The notes beneath the pieces were generated by a model. The model did no database searches, was not told where the DNA came from, and saw nothing but the letters and a program-made list of their open reading frames with translations. A DNA stretch of 64,000 nt, taken from JACVRM01 sp963809765. Lineage in GTDB: Bacteria > Actinomycetota > Thermoleophilia > Gaiellales > Gaiellaceae. Below are positions 9,160 through 18,909 of this stretch, in pieces. Within the stretch, counting starts at the first letter, position 1; the number at the start of each line of letters is the position of its first letter. The position numbers and the translations under genes were made by a program. The DNA lies in the NCBI GenBank assembly GCA_963809765.1, contig CAWEKT010000003.1:1054001-1118000 (forward strand), written 5' to 3'.

Positions 9160-10626
9160 TTGGCGAGCTCGCTGCTGCAGCTCGACCCTGTTCTCGAGCC
9201 TGATCCCGGTGCCGATCGGGAGCACGTTCTGGACGAGGTCGAGGCACTCCTTTCCCGGCTGACACTCAATGAGTTCGGCGCGGGATCGGTGCTGGCCTCG
9301 GCTGGTCGCCGCGCCGGAGTGATGGCGTCGGCAGTGGCGGATGTGCGCGGCGGCCGGTGGCCCGCCATGCTGCTCGCCGGCGACGTCGTCGCCGGCCTCG
9401 CCCTGGATCACGCCTGGCAGCGGGCACAGGTCGACCGTCTCGCGAACGGGCTCGCGCCGATCGTCGAGCTCCCCCCGGACGAGGTTCGCCTCGCGGTCTT
9501 CGTGGCTGCGGTCGCCGACCCGCGACTGCTCACGCTGCCGCCCGGGCTCGCGATCGAGACCACGCTGCGCCTGCTGATGGCATTCGCGCCGGTCGCGTCG
9601 GCCACGTTCTGGCTGCGCGACGACGAGCACGGTCCACGCTGCGTCGTCCGGCTCGGCGGCAGCGCACGACGGACCCGGGCTGTGGCGACGGCGGCGCTGC
9701 GAAACCCCGAGCGCCCCCACGCCGACACAAACGGGGCCGCGGTACCCGTCCGCCGGTGGCAGCACGTGTTCGGCGTCCTCGCCATCCAGCCGGACGACCG
9801 GCCCGGTGCACACCCGGGCGCCTACGTCCAGGAGGCGGCCCGGATGCTCGGGCTCGCGCTCGAGCGTGAGGCGCTCCTCGATCGCGGCGCCACCCGCGAG
9901 CGAGCGCTCGTCGAGGCGAGCGAGCGCCGGCTCGCCCGCTTCGGGTACGACGTCCACGACGGGCCGCTCCAGGACATCGGCGCCGCGCGCCGCGAGCTCT
10001 GCCTGCTGCGCCGGTCGCTCGCCGACGCGCTGCCGGAGGGGCCTGGCGCACTCGCGGCCCTCGAGCAGCTCGACCGGATCGAGGCCATCGTGCAGTCCGG
10101 CGAAGCCGGGCTGAGGCAGCTCGCCCTCTCGGCCGAGTCACCGGCGGTGCTCGCGCGTTCGTTCCCGGCGCTGCTCGAACGCACCCTGTCGGTGTTCACG
10201 GAGACCACGGGCATCACCGCCGACCTGCGCCTCGCCGGCAATCTCGACTCTCTGACGGGCTCGCAGCGAATCGCGCTGCTGCACGTGCTCGAGGAGGCGC
10301 TGAACAACATCCGCGAACACAGTCACGCGACCGCCGTCCGCGTCTGCATCGCCCGGGCGCGGGACCGCGTAGAGGCCGAGATCGTGGACGACGGCCGCGG
10401 CTTCGAGGTCGAGCAGGCACTCGTCCGCGCAGCGCGGCGCGGCCGGCTCGGTCTCGTGGGGATGAGCGAGCGAACGCTGCTCCTCGGGGGCGCCTTCGAC
10501 GTGCGCAGCCGCCCGGGCGGGCCGACCACCGTGTCGGTGACCCTGCCCGCGTGGCGGCCGCTCGGCTCACCCGAGCATGCGCCCGAAGAGGTGGACGACC
10601 TCGACGCAGTGGTTCTGTGGACCTGA
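9160..10626 (+). CDS. NarL-type sensor histidine kinase with N-terminal GAF-like region
   Basis: 488 residues, no clear membrane segment, so probably cytoplasmic. The middle resembles a GAF sensor (about 120-225). The HisKA_3 dimerisation/phosphorylation region contains DVHDGPLQDIGAA with the phospho-accepting His near 266. The HATPase domain shows LEEALNNIREHSHA (N box), DDGRGFE (G1) and GRLGLVGMSER (G2). TTG start at 9160 is supported by GAGGAG seven bases upstream. It is followed after 28 bp by its cognate-type LuxR response regulator and then by pilus genes, so it may control the Tad pilus. Confidence 0.88.
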   Translation: MASSLLQLDPVLEPDPGADREHVLDEVEALLSRLTLNEFGAGSVLASAGRRAGVMASAVADVRGGRWPAMLLAGDVVAGLALDHAWQRAQVDRLANGLAPIVELPPDEVRLAVFVAAVADPRLLTLPPGLAIETTLRLLMAFAPVASATFWLRDDEHGPRCVVRLGGSARRTRAVATAALRNPERPHADTNGAAVPVRRWQHVFGVLAIQPDDRPGAHPGAYVQEAARMLGLALEREALLDRGATRERALVEASERRLARFGYDVHDGPLQDIGAARRELCLLRRSLADALPEGPGALAALEQLDRIEAIVQSGEAGLRQLALSAESPAVLARSFPALLERTLSVFTETTGITADLRLAGNLDSLTGSQRIALLHVLEEALNNIREHSHATAVRVCIARARDRVEAEIVDDGRGFEVEQALVRAARRGRLGLVGMSERTLLLGGAFDVRSRPGGPTTVSVTLPAWRPLGSPEHAPEEVDDLDAVVLWT

Positions 10627-10654
10627 CCTGCACGCGAACGGAGGTGGGAGCACG

Positions 10655-11266
10655 ATGAAGGTGCTGCTGGCCGACGACCACCGGCTCACCCTGGACGGCA
10701 TCCGACGGGCGCTCGAGAGCGCGGACGACATCGAAGTCGTCGGCGAGGCCTGGAACGGCAGCCAGGTCCTGCCGCTGATCGGGCAGACGAACCCGGACGT
10801 CGTCCTCCTCGACATGCGCATGCCCGAGCTGGACGGCCTCGCCTGCCTGGACCGCATTCGGAAGCGGTTCCCGAAGCTCAAGGTGGTGGCGTTCTCGATG
10901 TTCGACGACGCCGAGCACATCGAGGCGGCCCTCAGGCGCGGCGCGTGCGGCTACATCGTCAAGAGCATCGACCCCCGAGACCTGCCGTCGGCGATCCGCC
11001 AGGCGGTCGAGGGCAACTTCTACTACGTGCTCTCGCCCGTCGAGGAGAAGACGTCACTCAAGGCCAACGGGCTCACCGACCGGGAGATCCTGATCCTCAA
11101 GGAGCTCGCCAACGGCCTCTCCAACGACGCGATCGGGAGGAAGCTGTGGCTGAGCGAGCAGACGGTCAAGTTCCACCTGCACAAGGTCTATCGCAAGCTC
11201 GGCGTGGCCAATCGCACCGAGGCGGCGCGCTTCGCCTACGAGCACGGCCTGCTGGCGACCGCCTGA
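10655..11266 (+). CDS. NarL/FixJ-family response regulator (REC-LuxR HTH)
   Basis: 203 residues. The receiver domain has the acidic pair ADDH (6-8), phospho-Asp53 in VVLLDMRMPE, Ser in VVAFSMF and Lys in GYIVKSID. The C-terminal LuxR-type helix-turn-helix (about 137-195) reads LTDREILILKELANG...TVKFHLHKVYRKLG. Start ATG at 10655 has GGAGGTGGGAG just upstream; an earlier in-frame start at 10577 would overlap the kinase. It pairs with the upstream kinase and directly precedes the pilus locus. Confidence 0.92.
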   Translation: MKVLLADDHRLTLDGIRRALESADDIEVVGEAWNGSQVLPLIGQTNPDVVLLDMRMPELDGLACLDRIRKRFPKLKVVAFSMFDDAEHIEAALRRGACGYIVKSIDPRDLPSAIRQAVEGNFYYVLSPVEEKTSLKANGLTDREILILKELANGLSNDAIGRKLWLSEQTVKFHLHKVYRKLGVANRTEAARFAYEHGLLATA

Positions 11267-11348
11267 GCGGCCCGGCCAACCGAAAGGTAGTCGACGTCCG
11301 TCCGTTCGATCGGCGACGGCGCGCGCCGCTGATGGGACGCTTCCACCC

Positions 11349-11757
11349 ATGGCGACAGTGGGCGGTCTCGCGGCGAACCTCCACCTGTTGCGGCCGATCA
11401 AGGTCCTGCTGGTCTCGCCAGACCGGCGCTTCGTCGGCCTGGCGCGGCTTCTGCTCACTCGGGAAGACCTGCTCGTCGACGCGGTGTCGGAGCCGTGTGA
11501 GGTCCTCGACCGAGTCCGTGCCGGCGCCGCAGGTCGTCGTCCTCGACGGCAGCCGGGAGCTGGCGGCGGCAGCGCACACGGTCGCGGAGCTCGAGTCGCT
11601 CTTCCCGCACGTCGCGGTGGTCGTCCTTTGCGAGGAGGGCGAGCGGTGGTTCACCACGCTGCGTCCGCTCTCCAAGTGGGGCTCGCTGGAACAGCTGGCC
11701 TCCGAGGTCCGGCTCGCGTATCTGCGCCCCCGCCGGCGGGTTCCGCTACAAGCCTGA
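11349..11757 (+). CDS. Small receiver-like protein in the pilus operon, frameshifted
   Basis: About 136 residues with a receiver-like fold: PIKVLLVSPDRRFVGLARLL at the start, VVVLDGSREL carrying an Asp at the phosphorylation position, and LSKWGSLEQL carrying a Lys. There is no output domain. The frame changes near 11520 between DRVR and APQVVVLDG, probably one missing base. It lies between the response regulator and the prepilin peptidase (12-bp gap), so a regulatory role in pilus production or localisation is plausible. It could also be a degraded TadZ-type N-terminal receiver. Confidence 0.6.
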
Positions 11758-11769
11758 GGCGATGCGCGC

Positions 11770-12411
11770 GTGAGCGCGGCGTTGGCAGCCGCGGCCTTCG
11801 TCCCGGCCGTGCTCGCCGGCGTTGCCGCCGGTCCCGCCGCCGATCCAGCCGGGCTCCGCGCAGCCGCAGCAACCCGGCGCACGGCGCTGCTCGTGGCAGG
11901 GATTGCGGCGGTGCTGGCGGCTGTGTGCGTCGCCCGTTTCGGCCCGGGCGCGGAGGCGATCCTCGCCGCCTCGTTCGTCAGCGTGCTGGTGCTCCTGTCG
12001 GCGATCGACATCGCGCGCCGCGTCCTCCCCAACCGGATCGTCCTCCCCGCCGCAGCTGCCATCCTGGCCGGCCAGGCCGTGCTCGCGCCCGAGCAGGGGC
12101 TCGGCGCGCTGACGGCGGCCGCCGGCGCTGCCGCCTTCCTGCTCGCGGCACACCTCGCGTACCCGCCGGGCCTCGGAATGGGCGACGTCAAGCTCGCACT
12201 CCTGCTCGGCGCCGGCCTCGGCGCCACCGTCGTCGTGGCGCTCGGGCTCGGGCTGGTCGCCGCCGCGCTCGCCGCCAGTGCTCTCCTCCTGCGACGCGGC
12301 GCCGCGGCCCGCCGGGCGACGCTCCCGCTCGGGCCGTTCCTCGCGCTGGGCGCAGTCGTCGCGGTGCTCGCGGGCGAGCCGCTGCTGCAGCTCTACCTCG
12401 GGTCGATCTAG
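11770..12411 (+). CDS. Type IV prepilin peptidase (A24 family, TadV/CpaA-like)
   Basis: 213-residue, multi-helix membrane aspartyl protease that cleaves the leader of Flp prepilin. Both catalytic aspartate motifs are visible: SAIDIARRVLPNRIVLP and GMGDVKLALLLGAGLG (GxGD). It lacks the N-terminal cysteine/methylation domain of PilD, as is usual for the short Tad-type peptidases. GTG start at 11770. It precedes its likely substrate, the Flp pilin. Confidence 0.88.
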   Translation: MSAALAAAAFVPAVLAGVAAGPAADPAGLRAAAATRRTALLVAGIAAVLAAVCVARFGPGAEAILAASFVSVLVLLSAIDIARRVLPNRIVLPAAAAILAGQAVLAPEQGLGALTAAAGAAAFLLAAHLAYPPGLGMGDVKLALLLGAGLGATVVVALGLGLVAAALAASALLLRRGAAARRATLPLGPFLALGAVVAVLAGEPLLQLYLGSI

Positions 12412-12802
12412 CGCCTTCGCACCACCGGGGCTGCGAGTTCCCTGCGGGAACGGCTTGGGCCAGTCCGCTTTCGTCCGCGGTTCGGCTCCTGCGGAAAGAC
12501 CGTTCTCCCAGAGGCGACGCACCGAGAGGTGCCGCGTCTGTCCCGAGGCGGCGACGCGAAGTGGCGCCGCGGCGCAAGGCCCGGGTCAGTCCCCTGCTGC
12601 GCCTCAGGAGCGACTCCGCCGAGAGCGACGGGGACAGACCCATCAGTGACGACGAGCGTCACTGAGACGACGAGCGTCAGTGAGCTATCGAATGGTCGAA
12701 GACGACCACCTGTCCGGTAGGCGACACACGCACCGTGGCGCGACACGCTGGCCCCGAAGTGGAAGAGACGGCAACCGTCATGAAGCCCAGGAGGTGACCC
12801 GG
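12412..12802. other. Leader region upstream of the Flp pilin gene
   Basis: About 390 bases without a gene. It contains a small hairpin (GTTCCC-TGC-GGGAAC, 12437-12451), the repeat cluster at 12643-12684 and the pilin Shine-Dalgarno AGGAGG (12789-12794). A pilin promoter is expected here because pilin mRNA is usually made in excess. Confidence 0.45.
12643..12684. promoter_or_regulatory. Candidate operator: interlocked direct and inverted repeats before the pilin gene
   Basis: TCAGTGAC (12643-12650) and GTCACTGA (12658-12665) form a perfect inverted repeat with a 7-base spacer. GACGACGAGCGTCACTGAG is repeated 18 bases later with one change (12666-12684). Such a cluster suits a dimeric regulator, perhaps the upstream LuxR-type one, but a simple tandem duplication is also possible. 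Confidence 0.3.
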
Positions 12803-12976
12803 GTGACCCGGATCTACAACTTCCTCTTCAGCCTCAGGCGTGAAGAGGGTCAGACGATGGCCGAGTACGGCGTCGTCCTCGCCGTGATCACGGTGCTGCT
12901 CGTGGCGTCGTTCACGGCCCTGTCGGGCGAGATCAAGGCAGCGATCGACTCAGTCGCGAAGGTGCTGCCCGGCTAA
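12803..12976 (+). CDS. flp: Flp/Fap-type pilin precursor
   Basis: 57-residue prepilin forming the Tad pilus fibre. The leader ends with EEG and the mature part begins QTMAEYGVVLAVI, the classic G|xxxxEY Flp cleavage site. One transmembrane helix follows. GTG at 12803 has AGGAGG eight bases upstream; another GTG at 12794 lies inside that Shine-Dalgarno. A strong hairpin after the gene (12988-13018) allows separate, high-level pilin mRNA. Confidence 0.92.
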   Translation: MTRIYNFLFSLRREEGQTMAEYGVVLAVITVLLVASFTALSGEIKAAIDSVAKVLPG

Positions 12977-12987
12977 GGACTGGTGAG

Positions 12988-13018
12988 GCGGGCCTTCCTC
13001 TCCCGCAGGAAGGCCCGC
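12988..13018 (+). terminator. Hairpin terminator/attenuator after the pilin gene
   Basis: Perfect 12-bp inverted repeat GCGGGCCTTCCT (12988-12999) and AGGAAGGCCCGC (13007-13018) with a 7-base loop, placed between flp and tadE. It should make most transcripts stop after the pilin, with some read-through to the assembly genes. Confidence 0.6.
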
Positions 13019-13056
13019 CGAATCCAGACCGCCGGCAGCTCGACAGACGCCGAGCC

Positions 13057-13461
13057 ATGAGGATGACCCGACGCACACGCCCGAGCCTCCGCGACGAGCG
13101 CGGTCAGACCATGACCGAGTTCGCGCTCGTTCTGCCGCTGCTTGCCTTCCTCCTCTTTGCGGTGATCCAGTTCGGGATCACCTTCCACAACTACGTGATG
13201 ATCGCCGACGCCACGCGGGCAGGTGCCCGCAAGGCCGCAGTGAGCCGTGACCTCGCCAATCCGGCAGGCGCGGCGGAAGCAGCGGTTCGGGCCTCCGCCA
13301 ACGGCCTCACCCAGGCAGAGCTCGCCGTCTCGGTCAGCTCGAGCTTCGAACGGGGCGCCGACGTCACCGTCACGGCCTCGTACCCCTACGAAATCAGCCT
13401 GCTCGGCCTCGTCGTCAAGTCAGGCCGGCTGGAGAGCATCACGACGGAGCGCGTCGAGTGA
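13057..13461 (+). CDS. tadE: TadE-like pseudopilin
   Basis: 134 residues. DERGQTMTEFALVLPLLAF is the TadE N-terminal prepilin-like motif (G|xxxxEF) followed by one transmembrane helix; the rest is a small extracytoplasmic beta-rich domain. TadE-type minor pilins are processed by the same peptidase and take part in pilus initiation. It is embedded between flp and cpaB. Confidence 0.88.
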   Translation: MRMTRRTRPSLRDERGQTMTEFALVLPLLAFLLFAVIQFGITFHNYVMIADATRAGARKAAVSRDLANPAGAAEAAVRASANGLTQAELAVSVSSSFERGADVTVTASYPYEISLLGLVVKSGRLESITTERVE

Positions 13462-13518
13462 CCGGCCATCGGCAGCCGGCGCGCCCCGACCCGACAACCC
13501 CCAAGTGGAGAGAGCCCG

Positions 13519-14310
13519 ATGAGCTACCGCGCCCGTAACACCGTCATCGCGGGAGCGCTCGCAGCCGCGGCGGTCCTGCTCACGATGCTGTACGTCCGGA
13601 ACGTCCGAGCCGACGCCGAGGAGGGCAGCTCCCTCGTCAGCGTGATGGTCGCCGCGCGCGACATCGTGGCCGGGACGGCCGGCGCCGATGCCGTCGACGA
13701 CCGGCTGCTGAGGGAGCGCGAGGTGCCGCGGCGCAGCGTCGTGCCCGGCGCGATCTCCGACGTGGCCCAGGTTGAGGGCCTCGTCGCCAGCGAGCAGATC
13801 TACGCCGGCGAGCAGGTCACGACCCGCCGCTTCGCCCCGCTCGCGGAGCAGGGTGTGGGTGGCCAGCTGAGCGGAAACGAGCGCGCCCTCGAGGTGCCGG
13901 GCAACCAGTACCAGCTGCTGGCGGGAACTCTCGTCGACGGCGACCGCATCGACGTGGTCGCCTCGATCAAGTACAAGGTCAAGGACCTCAGCGGCGACGC
14001 GACGGGCGTCGAGCTCGAGCGCACTGCGAGCCGCATCGTCCTGCGCGACCTGCTCGTGCTCCAGGCCGCCGAGGCCCCCGACTCCGACAGCGGGCTGGCG
14101 AGCAGCTCGAACGTGACCGGCTCCGTGATCCTTTCGGTCACGGACAGCCAGGCGCAGAAGCTCTTCTTCGTGATGAAGAACGGCGACTGGTCGCTGCAGC
14201 TCCGCCCGAAGAGCCGTCCGAAGGACAGCCCCGAGAGCGTCGAGACGGTCGAGTCCGTCCTGGCCGACGGGCTCAGGCCGAGCCAGCGCGCGCAGCTGGC
14301 GGGGCGGTGA
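13519..14310 (+). CDS. cpaB: Flp pilus assembly protein CpaB/RcpC (SAF domain)
   Basis: 263 residues with one N-terminal transmembrane helix (NTVIAGALAAAAVLLTMLY), then a SAF domain (VSVMVAARDIVAGT...AEQVTTRRFAP-like pattern) and an RcpC-type C-terminal domain. CpaB proteins act in the periplasm or cell wall zone, where they bind peptidoglycan and stabilise pilus assembly. ATG at 13519 with GGAGAG upstream. It overlaps tadZ by GTGA. Confidence 0.88.
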   Translation: MSYRARNTVIAGALAAAAVLLTMLYVRNVRADAEEGSSLVSVMVAARDIVAGTAGADAVDDRLLREREVPRRSVVPGAISDVAQVEGLVASEQIYAGEQVTTRRFAPLAEQGVGGQLSGNERALEVPGNQYQLLAGTLVDGDRIDVVASIKYKVKDLSGDATGVELERTASRIVLRDLLVLQAAEAPDSDSGLASSSNVTGSVILSVTDSQAQKLFFVMKNGDWSLQLRPKSRPKDSPESVETVESVLADGLRPSQRAQLAGR

Positions 14311-15553
14311 CGACGATGACGATCGACGCATACGAAGCGCACACCGAGACGCTGCCGGCGCAGTCGCATCGACCGGGCACGCGTCGTCATCACGGGCGCG
14401 CTGCGACGGCTTCGCCGAGCTCCGCGAGCAGCTCGCCACGGCTGCCCGAGATCGACGTGCGAGGCTGGTGCGAGGACATCGGCGAAGCGGCCGGGCTGCT
14501 GGCGGCAGCTCCGGCCGCCGTGCTCCACGCGACCGCCGACTGGCATGCCGTCTACGGGGAGCTCGCCGCCATCCGCGAGCACACCGCGGCGCCCATCGTG
14601 CTGATCGCGCCCGAGGGGAGCCCCGAGCCGCCCTCCTTCGGCGCGAGCTCCGTCGAGCTGCTCGTGCTGCCGCAGCCGGCCGAGGCGGTCGTGGCGGCCG
14701 TGCGGCGGGCGCAGGGCGACCGGCAAAGCCCGCGCGCCGGCGACCACGCTCGGGTGCTCACCGTGTTCTCGCCGAAGGGAGGCACGGGCAAGTCCGTCAT
14801 CGCGGCCAACCTGGCCGTCGCGCTCGCCGCCGGCGGCGTCCGCACGCTGCTCCTCGACCTCCAGCTCGAGCGCGGCGACGCCGCGCTCATGCTGGGCCTC
14901 GACCCCGAGCGGACGATCTACGACCTCGTGGCAGCGCCCGGCGAGCTGGATGCGCTCAAGCTGACCGGCTACACGACCGAGCACTCCAGCGGCCTGCACG
15001 TCCTGCCGGCGCCTCTGCGGCCGGAGCAGGCCGAGCTCCTCGGCGAGGCGGACATCACCCGCGTGCTCGAGCTCGCCCGGGAGGCGTACGCCGCCGTCGT
15101 CGTCGACTCGCCGGCGTCATTCCACGGCGCCCTGCTCGCGGCCCTCGACGCGTCCGACGCGCTGGTGCTGGTGGCCGAGCTCGACACGGCCACGCTGAAG
15201 AACGTCGGCGTCGCGCTCGAGACGCTCGAGCTGCTGCGCTTCCCGCCGGACAAGGTCGCGCTCCTGCTCAACCAGACCGGGCCGGCGACGTCACTCAAGC
15301 GCAGCGAGCTGGAGGCGGCGCTCGGCACGCGCGTCCGCTTCGAGGTGCCCTACGACGCGGACGTACCGGCCGCCGTCGGCCGCGGCGCACCCCGAGTGCT
15401 CGGCGCGCAGCGACTTCTCGCGTGTCGTGGCCAAGGTGGCCTGGGAGCTCGGACCGCGGCCGGAGCGTGCAGGACGCGGCAAGCCGACGCCCCGCAGCGA
15501 CCAACGGAAACGGCGGCGGGCGGCGCGGCTGGCTCGGCCTCCGGAGGAGGTAA
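14307..15553 (+). CDS. tadZ: TadZ/CpaE-like ParA-family ATPase, frameshifted
   Basis: Localises the Tad apparatus. A degenerate receiver-type N-terminus (VVITGALRR...WHAVYGELAAIREHTAAPIVLIAP) is followed by a MinD/ParA ATPase with deviant Walker A VFSPKGGTGKSVIAANLA near residues 153-170 and VVVDSPASFHGALL as the second motif. Indels break the frame at about 14375-14455 (several) and 15393. The protein resumes with FSRVVAKVAWELG and ends GGRRGWLGLRRR at 15553, two bases before tadA. Only about 350 of 415 residues are in one frame. Confidence 0.85.
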
Positions 15554-15555
15554 CC

Positions 15556-17048
15556 ATGGGACTCCAGCAGCGACTGCAGCGGGCCGGCGATCCCCGCCCC
15601 GAACGGCCGCGACGGGAACGGCAACGGTGTGACCGCAGTTGCCAGGCCCGGAGCCGGCGCCCGAGCCGGCGCCGGCGCCCCGCCACCGACAGACCCGGCG
15701 CCCCGGCGCGCGTCGCCGACCCCCACGCCGACCTGAAGTCGCGCGTGCACCGCGCGTGCATCGCCAAGCTCGGCACCGAGCTGCTCCTGGCCGAGCCCGG
15801 AGGCGACCTGACCGAGCGCGTGCTGACCGCCGTCACGAACGAGCTCGCGCTCGAGCGCACGCCGCTCGGGCCCGAGGAGCGCGAGCGGATCACCCGCGAG
15901 ATCTGCGACGACATCCTCGGCTACGGGCCGCTCGAGCCCTTCCTCGGAGACGACAGCGTCACCGAGGTGATGGTCAACGGCCCCGACAAGGTCTACGTCG
16001 AGCGCGCCGGCCGCATCGAGCCGACGAGCGCCGCGTTCCTCGACGACAAGCACCTCGCTGCGGATCATCGACAAGATCGTCTCGCTCGTCGGCCGCCGCA
16101 TCGACGAGTCCTCGCCGATGGTCGACGCCCGCCTGCCCGACGGCAGCCGCGTGAACGCGATCATCCCGCCGCTCTCGCTCGCCGGGCCGGTGCTCACGAT
16201 CCGCAAGTTCTCGCGCGACCCGTACACGCTCGACGACCTCGTCGGCTTCGGGACCCTGACCCCCGAAGGCCGGCGTCCTGCTCACGGCGGCCGTCACCGG
16301 GAAGCTCAACGTGCTCATCTCCGGCGGCACCGGCACCGGCAAGACGACGATGCTGAACGCGCTCTCCGCCTACGTGCCGGGCGAGGAGCGCATCGTCACC
16401 ATCGAGGACGCGGCCGAGCTCCAGCTCCAGCAGGAGCACGTCGTCAGCCTCGAGTCCAGGCCGCCCAACATCGAGGGCGAGCGGCGAGGTGACGATCCGC
16501 GACCTGGTGCGCAACGCGCTGCGCATGCGGCCGGACCGCATCATCGTCGGCGAGGTCCGCGGCGCCGAGGCGCTGGACATGCTCCAGGCGATGAACACGG
16601 GCCACGACGGCTCGCTGACGACCGTCCACGCCAACTCGCCGCGCGAGGCGCTCGCTCGGCTCGAGATGCTCGTGCTCATGGCGGGCGTCGACCTGCCCCT
16701 GCGGGCGATCCGCGAGCAGATCGCGGGCGCGTTCGACGTGCTCATCCACCTGAACCGCCTCGTCGACGGCAGCCGCCACGTCACCCACGTCACCGAGGTG
16801 ATCGGCACGGAGGCCGACGTGATCACCCTGCAGGACATCTTCACCGCCGGCACGCCGGCGGAGGGAGAGAACGGGCAACGCGCGCCGCCTGCTCGGGCTC
16901 GCTGGACTGCACCGGGCTGAAGCCGCACTTCCTGTCGAAGCTCGGCGTCAGCGGCGTCAGCCTGCCGGCCGACTTCTTCAGGACGGCCGTCGACGACACG
17001 TTCCCGGCGGCGTTCGCGACGACCGGGCCGAGCTGGAGAGACACGTGA
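15556..17048 (+). CDS. tadA: TadA/CpaF pilus assembly ATPase, frameshifted
   Basis: Type II/IV secretion ATPase powering Flp pilus assembly. ATG at 15556 has GGAGGAGG upstream. A Gly/Ala/Pro-rich linker is followed by the N-terminal domain (ICDDILGYGPLEPFLGDD, VMVNGPDKVYVERAG), then RIDESSPMVDARLPDGSRVN, Walker A ISGGTGTGKTTMLNAL, IVTIEDAAELQL, RMRPDRIIVGEVRGAEALDM (Walker B) and TTVHANSPREALARLE (His box). Frame breaks occur near 15590-15700, 16060, 16268, 16483 and 16870. All motifs are intact, so the real protein is almost surely functional. The stop overlaps the next GTG. Confidence 0.88.
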
Positions 17049-18905
17049 GCCGACGCGCGATCCTGTCCGCTGCGGCAGCGGCGCTCGTCCTCGTTCCGGC
17101 GGCGCGTGCGGATGTCGAGCTGAAGCGCATCGACGTGCGCGACTACCCGACCGTCCGGGCAGCCGTGATCACGTCGGCTCCGGTTCGCCCCGCCCCGGTC
17201 CTGCGCGAGAACGGCAAGCCTGTCTCGGGTCTGATCGCCGAGAACCTCGGGCGCAGCCGGCAGCGTCGTGCTTGCGCTCGACACGTCCCGGTCCATGAGC
17301 GGACGTCCGCTGGAGGAGGCGATCGCGGCGGCACGGTCCTTCGTGGCGACGAAGCAGGCGGCCGACCGGATCGCGGTGGTGGCCTTCGGCTCGGAGGCGG
17401 TCGCTCGACCGGCTTCTCGACCGCTCGCATCGACGCCGACACCGCACTCCGATCGCTCGCCGTCGACGAGCGCGAGGGGACGGCGCTCTACGACGCGGTG
17501 CGCGTCTCGGCCCGGGCGCTCCGGGCGGAGCCGGCCGGCGGGCGTGTGGTCGATCCTGCTCACGGACGGCCGCGACGTCTCGAGCGAGACGTCCGTCGCC
17601 GCTGCGGTGGCGGCCGCGCGGAACGCACGCGCGGGCGTCTACCCGATCGGGATCGAGGGGGAGCAGTTCTCGCCTCGCGCGCTGCAGCGGATCGCGAGCG
17701 ACACCGGCGGCTCGTACCGCGGGGCTGCCTCGACGCAGTCGCTGGCCCGCATCTACGCCGAGATCGGGCAGGAGCTGCGCCGCACCTGGCGGGTCGAGTA
17801 CCTCACCGCTGCACGCCCCGGCGAGCGGCTCCGGCTCGGAGCCACCGCCGTCGGGCACGGAAGCGCAACGGAAACCGTGCGGCTCCCCAAGGGAGATGCA
17901 GAGGACTCCTCGGCTGCCGGGTTCCTGCCCGAAGCCGTCCACGAGAGCCTGCTGGCGCGCCTGCTGTTCTCGCTCCTCATCGGCGCGCTCGTGCTGCTGG
18001 CTGTCCGCCTGCTGCTCAACCGCCCGCCCAAGCCAAAGAGCGGGTCCGGCACGAGCACCGTCGCGGCGACACGCGAAGCAGCGGAGCGAGCGGCACGTAC
18101 GGGCTCGACCTCCCTGGCCGCCCTCTACCGCGTGACGGAAGAGAAGCTCGACGGCAAGCGCACCTGGCAGCGGCTCGAGGGCCGCATTCAGCGCGCCGAC
18201 CTGCCGCTGCGGGCGGCCGAGCTCGTCTACCTGTCGCTGGCGTCCGCGCTCGTCGCGGGGCTGGTTCTGTTCCTGCTGGACGTGCGCGTGGCCTTCGTGC
18301 TTGCCGCGGCGGCGGCTGCCGGTGCCGCACCCGCGATGTACGTCTCGCACCGGGCCCGTCGCCGGGTGCGGGCGTTCGAGGAGCAGCTGCCGGACATTCT
18401 GATCGCGCTCGCCGCCTCGCTCCGCGCAGGACACAGCCTGCGCCAGGCCATCCAGGCGTCTGTCGCCGAGGGCGGCAACCCGGCGAAGAAGGAGTTCGGC
18501 CGGGTGCTCGCCGAGGCCAGCCTCGGCCGGCCGATGGAGGAGGCGCTCGCCGACATGGCGCGCCGTCTCGACTCGGACGACTTCCACTACGTGGTCACCG
18601 CGATTGCCGTTCAGCGCCAGGTCGGCGGCGCGCTCGCCGGTCTCTTCGACATGGTCGCGGACACGGTTCGTGCGCGCCAGCAGTTCAAGCGGAAGGTGCG
18701 CAGCCTGACCGCGATGGGCCGCCTGTCCGCGCTGATTCTCATCGGGCTGCCGTTCCTCGTCGCCGCCGCGCTGACGGCGCTGAATCCGGGGTACATGAAC
18801 CCGCTCTACGACAGCTCCGCCGGCCACACGCTGATCGTCATGGGCGTCGTGATGATGGTGATCGGCTCGCTCCTGCTCCGTCGAATCGTCTCCTTCAGGG
18901 GGTAA
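17045..18905 (+). CDS. tadB: VWA domain - TadB fusion, Flp pilus assembly, frameshifted
   Basis: A signal peptide (RRAILSAAAAALVLVPAARA) leads into a von Willebrand A domain with MIDAS-like ALDTSRSMSGRP, YDAVRVSARAL and ILLTDGRDVSS. A transmembrane helix follows (LLFSLLIGALVLLAVRLLL), then a full TadB/T2SSF core (LPDILIALAASLRAGHSL, FHYVVTAIAVQRQVGG, helices to the end). TadB and TadC form the inner-membrane platform moved by TadA. Frame breaks lie near 17250, 17405 and 17545, all in the VWA half; from about 17550 to the end the frame is continuous, so the VWA-TadB junction itself is not an artefact. Confidence 0.85.
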
Positions 18906-18909
18906 CGCG

